The notes beneath the pieces are model-generated. The model saw only the letters and a program-made list of their open reading frames with translations. It had not been told where the DNA came from and made no database searches. The position numbers were made by a program, and so were the translations under genes. From Dehalococcoidia bacterium UBA3254 (GTDB taxonomy: Bacteria; Chloroflexota; Dehalococcoidia; Dehalococcoidales; UBA3254): a stretch of DNA of 12,649 nt. How positions within the stretch are numbered: position 1 is the stretch's first letter; every line of letters begins with the position of its first letter. The DNA is taken from positions 1-12,649 of the forward strand of contig DEUU01000331.1 in assembly GCA_002362735.1 (NCBI GenBank). The letters are read 5' to 3'. This document shows, in pieces, positions 1 through 6,987 of the stretch.

Positions 1-2
1 CC

Positions 3-380
3 TCTCCCAGCTACCGCTTCATTCCCAAAGCCACTCCCGATGAAGGTATCGGAGTGGTTGAAGCTCCACGGGGTACGTTGATTCATCACTATACCACGAA
101 TGAAAAGGGTATCATTCAGAAAGCTAATTTAATTGTGGCTACGGTCAACAATGCGGCTTCAATAAATATGTCCGTAAAAAAGGCCGCCATGGGTCTAATC
201 AAACCCGGGAAAGAGGTAAGTGAAGGTCTGCTCAACCGGATTGAAATGGCATGGCGGGCGTATGACCCCTGCTTCGGCTGCGCTACACACACTCTATCCG
301 GCCAGATGCCGATGGAAGTAATCATTCGTAACAGCCAGGGCCAGTTCGTACAGCGCTTAACTCGCAATTTACAGGTATAA
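3..380 (+). CDS. NiFe hydrogenase large (alpha) subunit, C-terminal part, 5' end outside window
   Basis: This is the last 125 codons of a NiFe hydrogenase catalytic subunit, which binds the Ni-Fe(CN)2CO centre and interconverts H2 with protons and electrons. The frame is open from base 3, so the GTG at 54 is internal and not the start. Visible family signatures are EAPRGTLIHHY near the middle, NNAASINMSVKKA, and the C-terminal DPCFGCATH at 264-290, whose two cysteines (270-272 and 279-281) ligate Ni/Fe. The following 29 residues, from Thr at 291, would be the C-terminal extension removed after His by a maturation protease. The gene for such a protease starts 8 bases downstream. The sequence looks most like cytosolic group 3 (F420-nonreducing/Mvh or sulfhydrogenase-like) enzymes; the group call is inference from a partial sequence. 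The family call itself is secure. Confidence 0.95.
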   Translation, partial: SPSYRFIPKATPDEGIGVVEAPRGTLIHHYTTNEKGIIQKANLIVATVNNAASINMSVKKAAMGLIKPGKEVSEGLLNRIEMAWRAYDPCFGCATHTLSGQMPMEVIIRNSQGQFVQRLTRNLQV

Positions 381-388
381 TAAACATC

Positions 389-841
389 GTGAAAACACTG
401 ATAGTAGGCTTCGGCAATCCCATTCTGTGCGATGATGGTGTGGGTAACCATATCGCCAGGACACTTGCCGGGCGGATCAAAAGATCTGATACTACTATCA
501 TCGAAACCAGTTCAGCCGGATTAGACATTGTAGACTTGTTATCCGGCTATGACAAGGTGATTATAATTGATGCCGTTAAGACGGGTAAGAGTAAACCCGG
601 CACCATTCACCGAGTCTCGCCCTCAGAATTAAATTCCACTCTACACTCCGTATCCCTTCACGATCTCAGTCTGGGTAACGCAATAGAACTTGGCAAAAGG
701 TTGGGCTTAAGCATGCCAGAACAGATTATTATTTTTGGTATTGAAGTCCAGAATATCGACACTTTTAGCGAGACTTGCACAGTCGAAGTTGAATCGGCTA
801 TCCAGGGATGCATCGATCTGATTCTGAAAGAATTGTATTGA
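389..841 (+). CDS. Hydrogenase maturation endopeptidase (HyaD/HybD/HycI family, M52)
   Basis: This nickel-dependent protease trims the C-terminal tail of the large subunit after metal-centre insertion. The 150-residue length is typical. The N-terminal motif GFGNPILCDDGVG (residues 7-19) is the family hallmark. Asp16, Asp61 (in IIIDAVKTG) and His91 (in SVSLHDLSL) fall where E. coli HybD has its nickel ligands Glu16, Asp62 and His93. It begins with GTG, 8 bases after the hydrogenase stop, without a strong Shine-Dalgarno sequence, which suggests translational coupling. The immediate neighbour is its expected substrate, whose DPCxxCxxH site and 29-residue tail are intact, so the pair forms one maturation unit. 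The family call is firm. That it processes this particular subunit is inferred from adjacency. Confidence 0.95.
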   Translation: MKTLIVGFGNPILCDDGVGNHIARTLAGRIKRSDTTIIETSSAGLDIVDLLSGYDKVIIIDAVKTGKSKPGTIHRVSPSELNSTLHSVSLHDLSLGNAIELGKRLGLSMPEQIIIFGIEVQNIDTFSETCTVEVESAIQGCIDLILKELY

Positions 842-898
842 CTATTGCCCTTTCGACAACCTAAAATACAAGGCAATAGCTTATGGAAAGGGAAGAAA

Positions 899-1606
899 AT
901 GGATGAACTGGATATTACTCAAGAAAAGAAACAATATTATCAATTACGGTCAGAGCTAGTAATTAAAAACTTGCTGCGCAGAAACATAAATGGGTTCTAT
1001 GCCGCAGATAAAAGTGAAGCTTTAAACACGGTGATGCAAATGATACCTCCGGGTGCGCTGGTGGTTCGGGGCGATTCTATGACGGTGGAACAGTTAGGAA
1101 TCCTGGAAGAATTAACCAAACGTAATCAGAACAAGGTGGTTGACACTTTTCAAAGAGATGCCAAAGGAGAGATGGTTCATGGAAGTGAAGAAAGGTCTCG
1201 CATGGAGCGAGAAGCTTTTACGGCAGACATTTTTATTACCGGAACTAATGCCGTTACTCTGGATGGTAAACTGGTCAATACGGATGGAATGGGAAATCGA
1301 GTAGCTCCTATCATTTTCGGCCCGCGCAAAGTGATATTGGTTATTGGTGCGAATAAAATTGTGGCTGATGAGGAATCTGCCAGAGAAAGAATTCGCAATA
1401 TCGCTGCTCCGGTGAATGCCATCCGCCACGTCATGAAACACAATCGGACTGAATTTGAGAACTTACCCTGTGTACATACTGGTAAGTGTGTGGATTGCCG
1501 CCACGAAAATAGAATTTGCTGTGCCACTGTCATTATTGAAGGCGCCATGTCATGGAACCAGGACCGAATAAACGTGGTATTAATAGGTGAAGAACTGGGG
1601 ATCTAA
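899..1606 (+). CDS. LUD-domain (lactate-utilization-type, DUF162/DUF1121-like) protein with C-terminal Cys motif
   Basis: This is a 235-residue LUD-fold protein. Recognisable LUD segments are VVRGDSMTVEQLGI (about 55-68), NAVTLDGKLVNTDGMGNR (117-134), and GPRKVILVIGANKIV (141-155). The C-terminus has Cys191, Cys197, Cys200, Cys207 and Cys208 in the pattern CVHTGKCVDCx6CC, typical of the stand-alone LUD/DUF1121 subgroup and possibly binding a metal or Fe-S cluster. LutC, the characterised relative, belongs to the lactate-oxidation complex, but this subgroup has no firmly assigned reaction that I know of. I chose the ATG at 899, which has AAGGGAAG just upstream, over a TTG at 845 that would add 18 unlike residues. 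The gap to the protease is 57 bases in the same direction, so co-transcription with the hydrogenase genes is likely. A redox or accessory role near the hydrogenase is inference. There is no lutA or lutB in view. Confidence 0.85.
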   Translation: MDELDITQEKKQYYQLRSELVIKNLLRRNINGFYAADKSEALNTVMQMIPPGALVVRGDSMTVEQLGILEELTKRNQNKVVDTFQRDAKGEMVHGSEERSRMEREAFTADIFITGTNAVTLDGKLVNTDGMGNRVAPIIFGPRKVILVIGANKIVADEESARERIRNIAAPVNAIRHVMKHNRTEFENLPCVHTGKCVDCRHENRICCATVIIEGAMSWNQDRINVVLIGEELGI

Positions 1607-1859
1607 TTACATACGAGCTGATCAGTGCTTTCTTTCATGAAATAAATCTGATCAAATGGATTATTTTAGAAGTATTTTCTCAACAATAGGGTCTAACCTC
1701 TCTTTTTATTGCAGAATCAGCATATAATATTAATATATGGTATAAGCAAATTATTTTGCCATATTTTAATCAAATCCGGTGAATTATATTAGGAACAAGG
1801 ATTATTCGAGGTTAAATATTTTCTTTACTGACTGGTAGGTTAGGAAAGGGTTTTAACCA

Positions 1860-1889
1860 TTGACAATAAGTCAGTATAATGATTACAAT
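1860..1889 (+). promoter_or_regulatory. Sigma70-type promoter candidate for livK
   Basis: A perfect -35 TTGACA (1860-1865) is followed after 18 bases by TACAAT (1884-1889). This would start transcription near 1896 and give a leader of roughly 50 bases to the TTG start at 1949. A TATAAT at 1875-1880 lies only 9 bases from the -35 and is probably not the partner -10. Confidence 0.65.
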
Positions 1890-1935
1890 ATTCAAATAAT
1901 CAAAGAGGATTGGGGTTCGTCAATCACGAAAATTT

Positions 1936-1942
1936 AAGGAGG
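1936..1942 (+). promoter_or_regulatory. Ribosome binding site that sets the livK TTG start
   Basis: AAGGAGG lies 6 bases before TTG (1949-1951). That TTG begins a normal lipoprotein signal (KKLLLVPLV...). Starting farther upstream at 1910 would prepend 13 residues unlike a signal peptide and would place the ribosome site inside the gene. Confidence 0.85.
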
Positions 1943-1948
1943 AAAAAA

Positions 1949-3289
1949 TTGAAGAAATTACTCTTGGTCCCATTGGTAATCCTACTTGTGGCCGGTTTAA
2001 TCTTATCCGGATGTTCGAGCCCGGCTAGCCCGACGACCACTGCACCGCCAACCACGAGCGCACCGACAACAACAACCAGCGCTCCTCCGACGACCAGTGC
2101 TCCCCCAACTACCAGTACACCTCCAACTACCAGCGCACCACCCACTACTTCAGCACCACCCACCACCACCTCCGCACCTCAAACTCTAAAAATAGGTGCT
2201 CTCTTCGGCCTAACCGGTTTCTTCTCAGGTTTTGATGCAGTACAGGGAGATGAAGCTCAATTGGCTGCGAGTATTATTAACGCTGGCGGCGGTATTAAAG
2301 TACAGGGTCAACAATATAATATTCAACTCGTTGTATATGATTTCAAGAGTGATATCAATGCCGTCACCGCCGGAGCCAACCAGCTGGTCTTCCAGGATAA
2401 AGTAAAATTCATGATTGCCCCTTCGGCTTTCTTTAGCCCACCCACGAAGGATATTACCGAACCCAATAAAGTCATTCGCGGTCTAACCTTTATTACAGGT
2501 ACTCCCCAGGAATTGAGCGCAGGCATGGATTACACTTTTCTGTGCCATAACTCAGCTCTGGAACATGCTCTGACGAATATCAAGTTCATTCAGCAAAAAT
2601 ATACGACGGTCAAAACAGTGGCTTTCCTTCATCCGGATGATGGTAACCAGCAGTATGTCTTTGACCATGTCAAACCCATGCTTCAAGCAGCTGGGATTAC
2701 CGTCAAAGGTGACATGATTACCTTTGCTAATGATCAAGTTGATTTCACCCCAATCGCTACTAAAGTCTTGAACCTTAAACCGGATATGATATTCCTCGCC
2801 AACGGGACTCCGCCGCATTGCGGCAGTCTTTTAAAAGCGGTACGCCAGTTAGGGTCCAACTTGCCTTTCTGTTATTCTGGAGACAGCGCGCCAACGGATG
2901 TTATTGCGCTCTCCAGCGCATCCTCCGCTACCAATTATTTCGGTACAGGCATGTATAATGGCGCGCCTAACACCCCGCCTTTAATGCAGCAAATTATCGA
3001 TGCAAGATATAAGACAGCCGGTGGACCAACTTCTATTCATTCTCAGGCTATCAATGTCCTTTACATGTTCAAACAAGCTATTGAGAAAGCCAACAGCCTG
3101 GATACTACTGCCGTTAAAAATGCATGGGAACAGATGCCCACTATGGAAACACCATATGGTACAGCCCATCAGGGGGGTCTGAAGACCTATGGTATCCAGC
3201 ATGCTTATGCTCATCCTGATCAGGTTTGGCAGCTTGTTGATGGCAAACCCGTCTTCGGTGCCTGGATCGATGTCGGAGCAATGCCGTAA
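1949..3289 (+). CDS. livK: ABC transporter substrate-binding lipoprotein, branched-chain amino acid (LivK/Peripla_BP_6) family
   Basis: This 446-residue extracytoplasmic receptor would deliver a small amino acid or organic acid to the LivH/LivM permease. Residues 1-22 are a lipoprotein signal ending in the lipobox LSGC (lipidated Cys22). Residues 23-77 are a low-complexity Pro/Thr/Ser/Ala tether with five APPTTS-type hexapeptides. The type I periplasmic-binding fold starts at about residue 80 with TLKIGALFGLTGFFSG and continues with AAGITVKGD, LKPDMIFLANG and LLKAVRQLG segments typical of the family, ending in WQLVDGKPVFGAW. The start is TTG, set by AAGGAGG. It is followed by a terminator and then the permease genes, an arrangement expected to give excess binding protein. 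The ligand cannot be predicted; besides Leu/Ile/Val, family members also bind amides, short acyl compounds and aromatic acids. The tether style recalls Chloroflexota lipoproteins (inference). Confidence 0.92.
   Translation: MKKLLLVPLVILLVAGLILSGCSSPASPTTTAPPTTSAPTTTTSAPPTTSAPPTTSTPPTTSAPPTTSAPPTTTSAPQTLKIGALFGLTGFFSGFDAVQGDEAQLAASIINAGGGIKVQGQQYNIQLVVYDFKSDINAVTAGANQLVFQDKVKFMIAPSAFFSPPTKDITEPNKVIRGLTFITGTPQELSAGMDYTFLCHNSALEHALTNIKFIQQKYTTVKTVAFLHPDDGNQQYVFDHVKPMLQAAGITVKGDMITFANDQVDFTPIATKVLNLKPDMIFLANGTPPHCGSLLKAVRQLGSNLPFCYSGDSAPTDVIALSSASSATNYFGTGMYNGAPNTPPLMQQIIDARYKTAGGPTSIHSQAINVLYMFKQAIEKANSLDTTAVKNAWEQMPTMETPYGTAHQGGLKTYGIQHAYAHPDQVWQLVDGKPVFGAWIDVGAMP
2081..2170 (+). repeat. Five 18-bp tandem repeats encoding the (A/T)PPTTS tether of LivK
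   Basis: Five imperfect 18-bp units encode APPTTS, APPTTS, TPPTTS, APPTTS and APPTTT (residues 45-74). Wobble positions differ between copies, so the protein pattern is kept better than the DNA. This suggests selection on the peptide rather than very recent duplication. The repeat sits in a longer P/T/S/A linker at 2015-2179, which would be a flexible, possibly O-glycosylated, stalk between the lipid anchor and the binding domain. Confidence 0.9.
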
Positions 3290-3332
3290 ACTAGACATAA
3301 TAGAATCGAAGGTGTTAAAATGCTCGGGGGGT

Positions 3333-3355
3333 GGGGAGTGACCCACTCCCCTTTT
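3333..3355 (+). terminator. Intrinsic terminator between livK and livH
   Basis: A perfect 8-bp stem GGGGAGTG/CACTCCCC (3333-3340 and 3344-3351) has a 3-base ACC loop and is followed by TTTT. It lies 43 bases after the livK stop and 48 before livH. Incomplete termination here would yield more binding protein than permease. Confidence 0.85.
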
Positions 3356-3403
3356 CAATTCAGTATTAGGTTAAAAATGTAATACGGTGAAAGAAAGAGA
3401 AAT

Positions 3404-4264
3404 ATGGAATTAGTTTCATCCGCATTTGTAAATGCCCTTTTGATTTCAGCTATGTATATCGTAGTAGCATTAGGTTTTGCCTTTTTACTGAATGTTATGG
3501 GGTTCCTTAATTTTTCTCATGGCGTTATCTATATGGTTGCCGGTTATCTCTGCTATCAATTTGAAGTCATTTATGGAATAAATCAGTGGATATCATTATT
3601 CTTAGCAGTAATTATTATCGCCGGATTGGGAATAGTCCTTGAAAGATATTTTTTCCGCTATGCTACCGGTAATTTGGATCGCATGATTATTATTAGTTTG
3701 GCCATCATCCTTATACTGCAAAATAGCGTTAATAACACAGTGGGATATTTAGCGAGATCGTTACCGTCTTTCGCTCCAGGTCTCATTCAGTTTGCCACTT
3801 TTTCTTTTCCTGTGGATAAAGTACTTACGTTCGTTATCGGCGGTGTTCTGCTAGCATCCTTAATCTGGTTTACCCGCAATACAAAATATGGTTTGCAAAT
3901 GCAAGCAGTTTCCCAAAATCTGGAAGGCGCAAAACTGCAAGGAATCAGCGTTCATCGGGTGGCTGCTATTGCTTGTGCTATTGCCTGTGGAATGGCGGCC
4001 ATTGCGGGGTGCCTGATGGGAGCACTCTTCAATCTTAATGCTTTTATGGGAGATAATATGCTGGTTAAAGCTCTGGAACTGGTGATTCTGGGCGGTATCG
4101 GCAGTATTGGCGGAATCTTATTATCCGGTCTGCTTATCGGCACCATCGATGCCGTTGTGCCGCTTTATTCTAGCGGTGCTATGGGAACGGTGATTGGTTT
4201 AGCGATTATTGTCGTTATTCTACTATTTAGGCCTCAAGGTTTCTTTGGCCGGGAGTTCAGCTAG
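3404..4264 (+). CDS. livH: Branched-chain amino acid-type ABC transporter permease LivH
   Basis: This is one of two integral-membrane subunits of the importer, 286 residues and normal for LivH. Hydrophobic segments run through the whole protein (about eight membrane spans). Family signatures include GFLNFSHGVIYMVAGY (about residues 33-48) and VILGGIGSIGGILLSGLLIGTID (about 227-249), the conserved region facing the ATPase and membrane core. The C-terminus LLFRPQGFFGREFS matches LivH ends. ATG at 3404 is preceded only by a weak purine-rich stretch (AAAGAGA). The livM gene begins 18 bases after the stop, so the two permeases are certainly cotranscribed. The partner receptor is livK just upstream, across the terminator. 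No ATP-binding subunit is encoded in the window. Confidence 0.94.
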   Translation: MELVSSAFVNALLISAMYIVVALGFAFLLNVMGFLNFSHGVIYMVAGYLCYQFEVIYGINQWISLFLAVIIIAGLGIVLERYFFRYATGNLDRMIIISLAIILILQNSVNNTVGYLARSLPSFAPGLIQFATFSFPVDKVLTFVIGGVLLASLIWFTRNTKYGLQMQAVSQNLEGAKLQGISVHRVAAIACAIACGMAAIAGCLMGALFNLNAFMGDNMLVKALELVILGGIGSIGGILLSGLLIGTIDAVVPLYSSGAMGTVIGLAIIVVILLFRPQGFFGREFS

Positions 4265-4282
4265 AGGGTTTTACAAAGATAT

Positions 4283-5305
4283 ATGGGTATAACAGAGAAA
4301 CAGGCCGAGATTGCGAGCACATCTGAAAAGTCAACCGAAATCGCGCGCAAGAAAAATTTCGTTCAGCCACTTATTTATTGCGTGATTGTGATCGCTTTGG
4401 CTTTACTGCCATTGGGTATTAAGAATCCCTTTTTACTTCATGTCCTGATCCTGACTTTTATCTACGTTATAGCTGCTTCCAGTTTACGATTTGTAATAAC
4501 ATCCGGCCAGTATCCTCTGGCCCACGGTGCTTATATGGCTATCGGTGCTTATACCTCTGCATGCACAGCCAAATTGCTAGGCTGGCCCGTCTTTCTCACT
4601 ATTCCCCTCGGTGGAGTAGTGGCAATGATTATTGGTGGTTTTATTGCTTATCCTTTTGCCAGGCTAAGAGCTTTTTATTATGCCATGGTAAGCCTCTTTT
4701 TTGGTCTTGGTGTTATTCAACTCATAATTGTCCTGACCAAATGGACGTCTGGCGCGGGAGGTCTGGTAAATATACCTCATCTCCTTCCAACTACTGATAA
4801 AACGCCTTACTATTATTTCTTCCTGGGCTTCATGGTGATTTGTTTGTTTGCTTTGTGGAGATTTGAATTCAGCCGCATTGGTCTTACCTTAAAAGCTATA
4901 GCCCAATCACATATGGTGGCATCCAGCGTTGGCATTAGTGAAGTCTGGTATCGAGTATTAGCGCTAGCTATAGGCTGCTTCTTTGTCGGTATTGCGGGGG
5001 CAACCTATGCTCACTATAATTTTACGCTGTCCCCGACCAGCTTTGATATGATGGCCAGCTTCTGGCTGTTCATCTACGCTTTAATTGGCGGGATCAGCAG
5101 CTTTTCTGGTCCCATTATTGGTACAGCTCTGCTTGTAATTACTCCACTTTTATTGAGTAGTTTGAAACAATTCATTCCTTATGTTACGGCCGGAATACTG
5201 CTGGTGGTTTTCTATGTGATGCGAGACGGAATAGTGGGCTTACCCAAGCTTATTATGTCCCGGTTTGGAAAACCTAAACCTGGGTCTGGAAATAGAGCTT
5301 TTTAA
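4283..5305 (+). CDS. livM: Branched-chain amino acid-type ABC transporter permease LivM
   Basis: This is the second permease subunit, 340 residues. A charged cytoplasmic N-terminus (about residues 1-28, Glu/Lys-rich) precedes repeated hydrophobic spans. Family signatures are SSLRFVITSGQYPLAHGAYMAIGAY (about 66-90), FARLRAFYYAMVSLFFGLG (about 124-142) and ALIGGISSFSGPIIGTALLV (about 266-285), with a basic tail. The LivM glycine-rich region normally reading like GLTNGxxG appears as TSGAGGLVNIP. The ribosome site is weak, so translation is probably coupled to livH. A terminator follows about 50 bases downstream. The usual livG and livF ATPase genes do not follow: the next gene is on the opposite strand. 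The complete transporter must therefore use ATPases encoded elsewhere, or the locus has been rearranged. Confidence 0.93.
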   Translation: MGITEKQAEIASTSEKSTEIARKKNFVQPLIYCVIVIALALLPLGIKNPFLLHVLILTFIYVIAASSLRFVITSGQYPLAHGAYMAIGAYTSACTAKLLGWPVFLTIPLGGVVAMIIGGFIAYPFARLRAFYYAMVSLFFGLGVIQLIIVLTKWTSGAGGLVNIPHLLPTTDKTPYYYFFLGFMVICLFALWRFEFSRIGLTLKAIAQSHMVASSVGISEVWYRVLALAIGCFFVGIAGATYAHYNFTLSPTSFDMMASFWLFIYALIGGISSFSGPIIGTALLVITPLLLSSLKQFIPYVTAGILLVVFYVMRDGIVGLPKLIMSRFGKPKPGSGNRAF

Positions 5306-5355
5306 CTGCCAGTAACTAAAAAATAAATTCTTAACCCGGATTAAGTACAAAAATG

Positions 5356-5384
5356 AGGGCTAAATCGATTAATATAGCCCTTTT
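5356..5384. terminator. Bidirectional intrinsic terminator between livM and the VOC genes
   Basis: The stem AGGGCTA (5356-5362)/TAGCCCT (5375-5381) is followed rightward by TTTTCTTT. Leftward it is followed by TCATTTTTG (the complement of CAAAAATGA). It would end both the livKHM transcript and the converging VOC transcript. The loop itself contains the palindrome AATCGATT. Confidence 0.75.
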
Positions 5385-5407
5385 CTTTGACTCTCTAACG
5401 TAAATAA

Positions 5408-5851
5408 TTATTGTTCAAAAGCCGGAAGATCGTGGACATCCGCATATTCGATCCAGACTCCAGTACCATCCATAGGAGGTACCCATAGAATCCGAAAAGG
5501 GTGGTCAGGGAAAAGGGAAGGATTGACTTCTTCTTCATATTTATAGCCGTTTTTCTTTAAATTCTCAATTTCCACATTCAGGTCATCGGTAAAGATGGAA
5601 ATCCCCATTACGCCTTCGCCCCTTTCTTGTAGCCATTTCTTAAACCGGCTTTCTACATTCATTTTCGGTTCAATGAGCTCAACACGAGCCTTTCCTAAAA
5701 AGGGGAACATCGCTACGCGGAATTTAGGCAGGTCAGCAACGAATCCTCCTACTCCTTGGCCTGGGTCAGTATGCAAAGCATCGGTAAATATTTTGGTTGA
5801 GGCTTCCAGATTCCTGACAACCATAATGGCATGGTCTACTCTTTTAATCAT
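5408..5851 (-). CDS. VOC-superfamily (glyoxalase/methylmalonyl-CoA epimerase-like) protein
   Basis: This is a 147-residue single-repeat VOC protein. It opens with IKRVDHAIMVVRNLEAS, has the VELIEP strand (residues 57-62) and a C-terminal GVWIEY strand, the layout of methylmalonyl-CoA epimerases (Glyoxalase_4 type). His7, Glu58 and Glu135 can be matched to metal-site or catalytic positions. However, the epimerase motif GxHHI reads GVMGI (residues 80-84), so an expected His ligand is missing. A true epimerase assignment is therefore doubtful, and a related CoA-ester or small-acid enzyme is possible. The ATG at 5851 is chosen because AGGAG lies 7 bases upstream; the in-frame GTG at 5857 would be only 1 base from it. 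It is second in a two-gene unit with the tandem VOC gene (31 bases apart). Confidence 0.8.
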   Translation of the reverse strand: MIKRVDHAIMVVRNLEASTKIFTDALHTDPGQGVGGFVADLPKFRVAMFPFLGKARVELIEPKMNVESRFKKWLQERGEGVMGISIFTDDLNVEIENLKKNGYKYEEEVNPSLFPDHPFRILWVPPMDGTGVWIEYADVHDLPAFEQ

Positions 5852-5858
5852 TTTCACT

Positions 5859-5863
5859 CTCCT
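5859..5863 (-). promoter_or_regulatory. Ribosome binding site deciding the VOC start at 5851
   Basis: AGGAG on the minus strand sits 7 bases before ATG (5851-5849). The alternative GTG at 5857 is too close to be used with it. Confidence 0.7.
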
Positions 5864-5882
5864 AAAGTAATGTTAAGCCTGA

Positions 5883-6824
5883 TTATTTCAGAAAATTCAA
5901 AAATTCTATTGGCACACCATCCGGGTCTTTCATATAAAAGAAAGCCCCATCCCGCTCGTCATGCATCCGTTTAGGATCACACATAAATTCTATACCCTTT
6001 TTTTCATAATAAGCGGCTATCTCGGAAATATCCACTCCTTGTTTACCGTTAAAGCAAATCTGGGCAAAGCCATAATCACCCCAGCGGGTGGCAAAAGGAA
6101 TAGACCTCCCCCGAGGTTCCAAAACCTCAAAAAGTTCAATCATATTGGGACCTTTGCTGGTTGCCAGAATGCATGAGCGCACTTTGGTCTGTCTGGCGCC
6201 TGAAATCTCGTCTACGAGACCGGAAAAACCATCGTTCTTGTCAATAAACATGATATCCATTCCCAAAATATTTTGGTAAAACGCAATAGATCTTTCCAGA
6301 TTAGTAACGCTTACTCCCACCCATTGCATCCCGCCAAATTTACCTTTAACCGGCAATTTCGCCGCAGAAACCAATTCAACCATGCTGTTTTCCGGATCTC
6401 TTAAATAAACAAAATGATAATCGCCAAACCCGGGAATCTTTACAGCCTTCGGACTAGAACAAAAATTGGCTTTTCCTTTAAGGTCCTTGTAGACTTGTTC
6501 TACGTCCGGTACCGCGATACTAATTTTTGCTTGCCCAATGTCCCCGTATTTAAAATCTTTGCGGATAGGGCGTCCCAGCGGCTCATGCATTTGCATAAGC
6601 TCCAGAATGATTCCCCCTGCTTTCTGATTGAATAATACAGCCTGATATTTCGTATGAGGAAATCGAGTTATATCATCCAGAGCTGGATATTCAGCGAGGG
6701 GAAAATCCACAAAAACGGTGTCAAATCCCAGTACGTCCCGGTAAAAAGACCTCATTACACCCAGATCTTTGACACCCAGTGCATTGTGGTGTATACCATA
6801 TCCAACAAATTGTCCGTCTTTCAT
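5883..6824 (-). CDS. Tandem two-domain VOC-superfamily protein
   Basis: This 313-residue protein has two VOC modules. Domain 1 spans about 9-155: IHHNALGVKDLGVMRSFYRDVLGF at the start, IILELMQMHEP near 72-82, MVELVSA near 149. Domain 2 spans about 166-312: WVGVSVTNLERSIAFYQNILGM, MIELFEVLEPRGR near 229-240, KDPDGVPIEFLN near 299-310. The FYRDVLGF and FYQNILGM elements mark the helix after the first strand of each module. Domain 1 keeps His12/13, Glu75 and Glu150. Domain 2 has Val in place of the first His, but Gln255, Glu230 and Glu307 are present. This looks like one catalytic and one degenerate module, as in extradiol-dioxygenase or glyoxalase relatives. The reaction is unknown. ATG at 6824 has AAGGAG 10 bases upstream. 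It is the first gene of the leftward VOC pair. Confidence 0.83.
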   Translation of the reverse strand: MKDGQFVGYGIHHNALGVKDLGVMRSFYRDVLGFDTVFVDFPLAEYPALDDITRFPHTKYQAVLFNQKAGGIILELMQMHEPLGRPIRKDFKYGDIGQAKISIAVPDVEQVYKDLKGKANFCSSPKAVKIPGFGDYHFVYLRDPENSMVELVSAAKLPVKGKFGGMQWVGVSVTNLERSIAFYQNILGMDIMFIDKNDGFSGLVDEISGARQTKVRSCILATSKGPNMIELFEVLEPRGRSIPFATRWGDYGFAQICFNGKQGVDISEIAAYYEKKGIEFMCDPKRMHDERDGAFFYMKDPDGVPIEFLNFLK

Positions 6825-6987
6825 GCTTATTGTTCTCCTTTGTTAGAAATTACAACTAAATTTTATAAAAAATCATCTGATCAAAAAGCACCATCGGTTT
6901 GAAGATTATTATCAGGAGTAATTATATCAACGAACAGATAGACTATGCTATTTTGATTGCATATTACTTCAAGAAAAACCAATTTGC

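Larger units (their letters stand above)
1607..1948. other. Non-coding gap upstream of the binding-protein gene
   Basis: No credible gene is seen here. The region is AT-rich. It holds a palindromic CTGATCAG at 1618-1625 and ATCTGATCAAA at 1646-1656. There is an inverted repeat ATATGG (1735-1740)/CCATAT (1759-1764) with a nested GCAAA/TTTGC, followed by ATTTTAAT; this could be a weak transcript end for the LUD operon but is not a convincing terminator. The livK promoter candidate lies at 1860-1889. Confidence 0.6.

Noticed and set aside
54..56. GTG at 54 as the start of a short hydrogenase-like gene
   Set aside because: The frame is open to base 3 and the upstream residues continue the large-subunit sequence, so the GTG is an internal Val codon.
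116..451. Opposite-strand open frame over the hydrogenase and protease genes
   Set aside because: It overlaps two well-supported genes and shows no recognisable protein motif.
1735..1764. ATATGG/CCATAT inverted repeat as a terminator for the LUD gene
   Set aside because: The stem is short and AT-rich with an 18-base loop, and lies about 130 bases beyond the stop; not strong enough to call.
1860..1880. TTGACA (1860) paired with TATAAT (1875) as a promoter
   Set aside because: The spacer is only 9 bases, far from 16-18. TACAAT at 1884 with an 18-base spacer is the better partner.
1924..2169. Opposite-strand open frame rich in Val and Gly across the LivK linker
   Set aside because: It is the mirror of the C-rich 18-bp repeats. 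There is no ribosome site and no homology-like features.
2081..2170. Short tandem repeat considered as a CRISPR array or integration site
   Set aside because: The units are contiguous, 18 bp, in frame and coding for APPTTS. There are no spacers.
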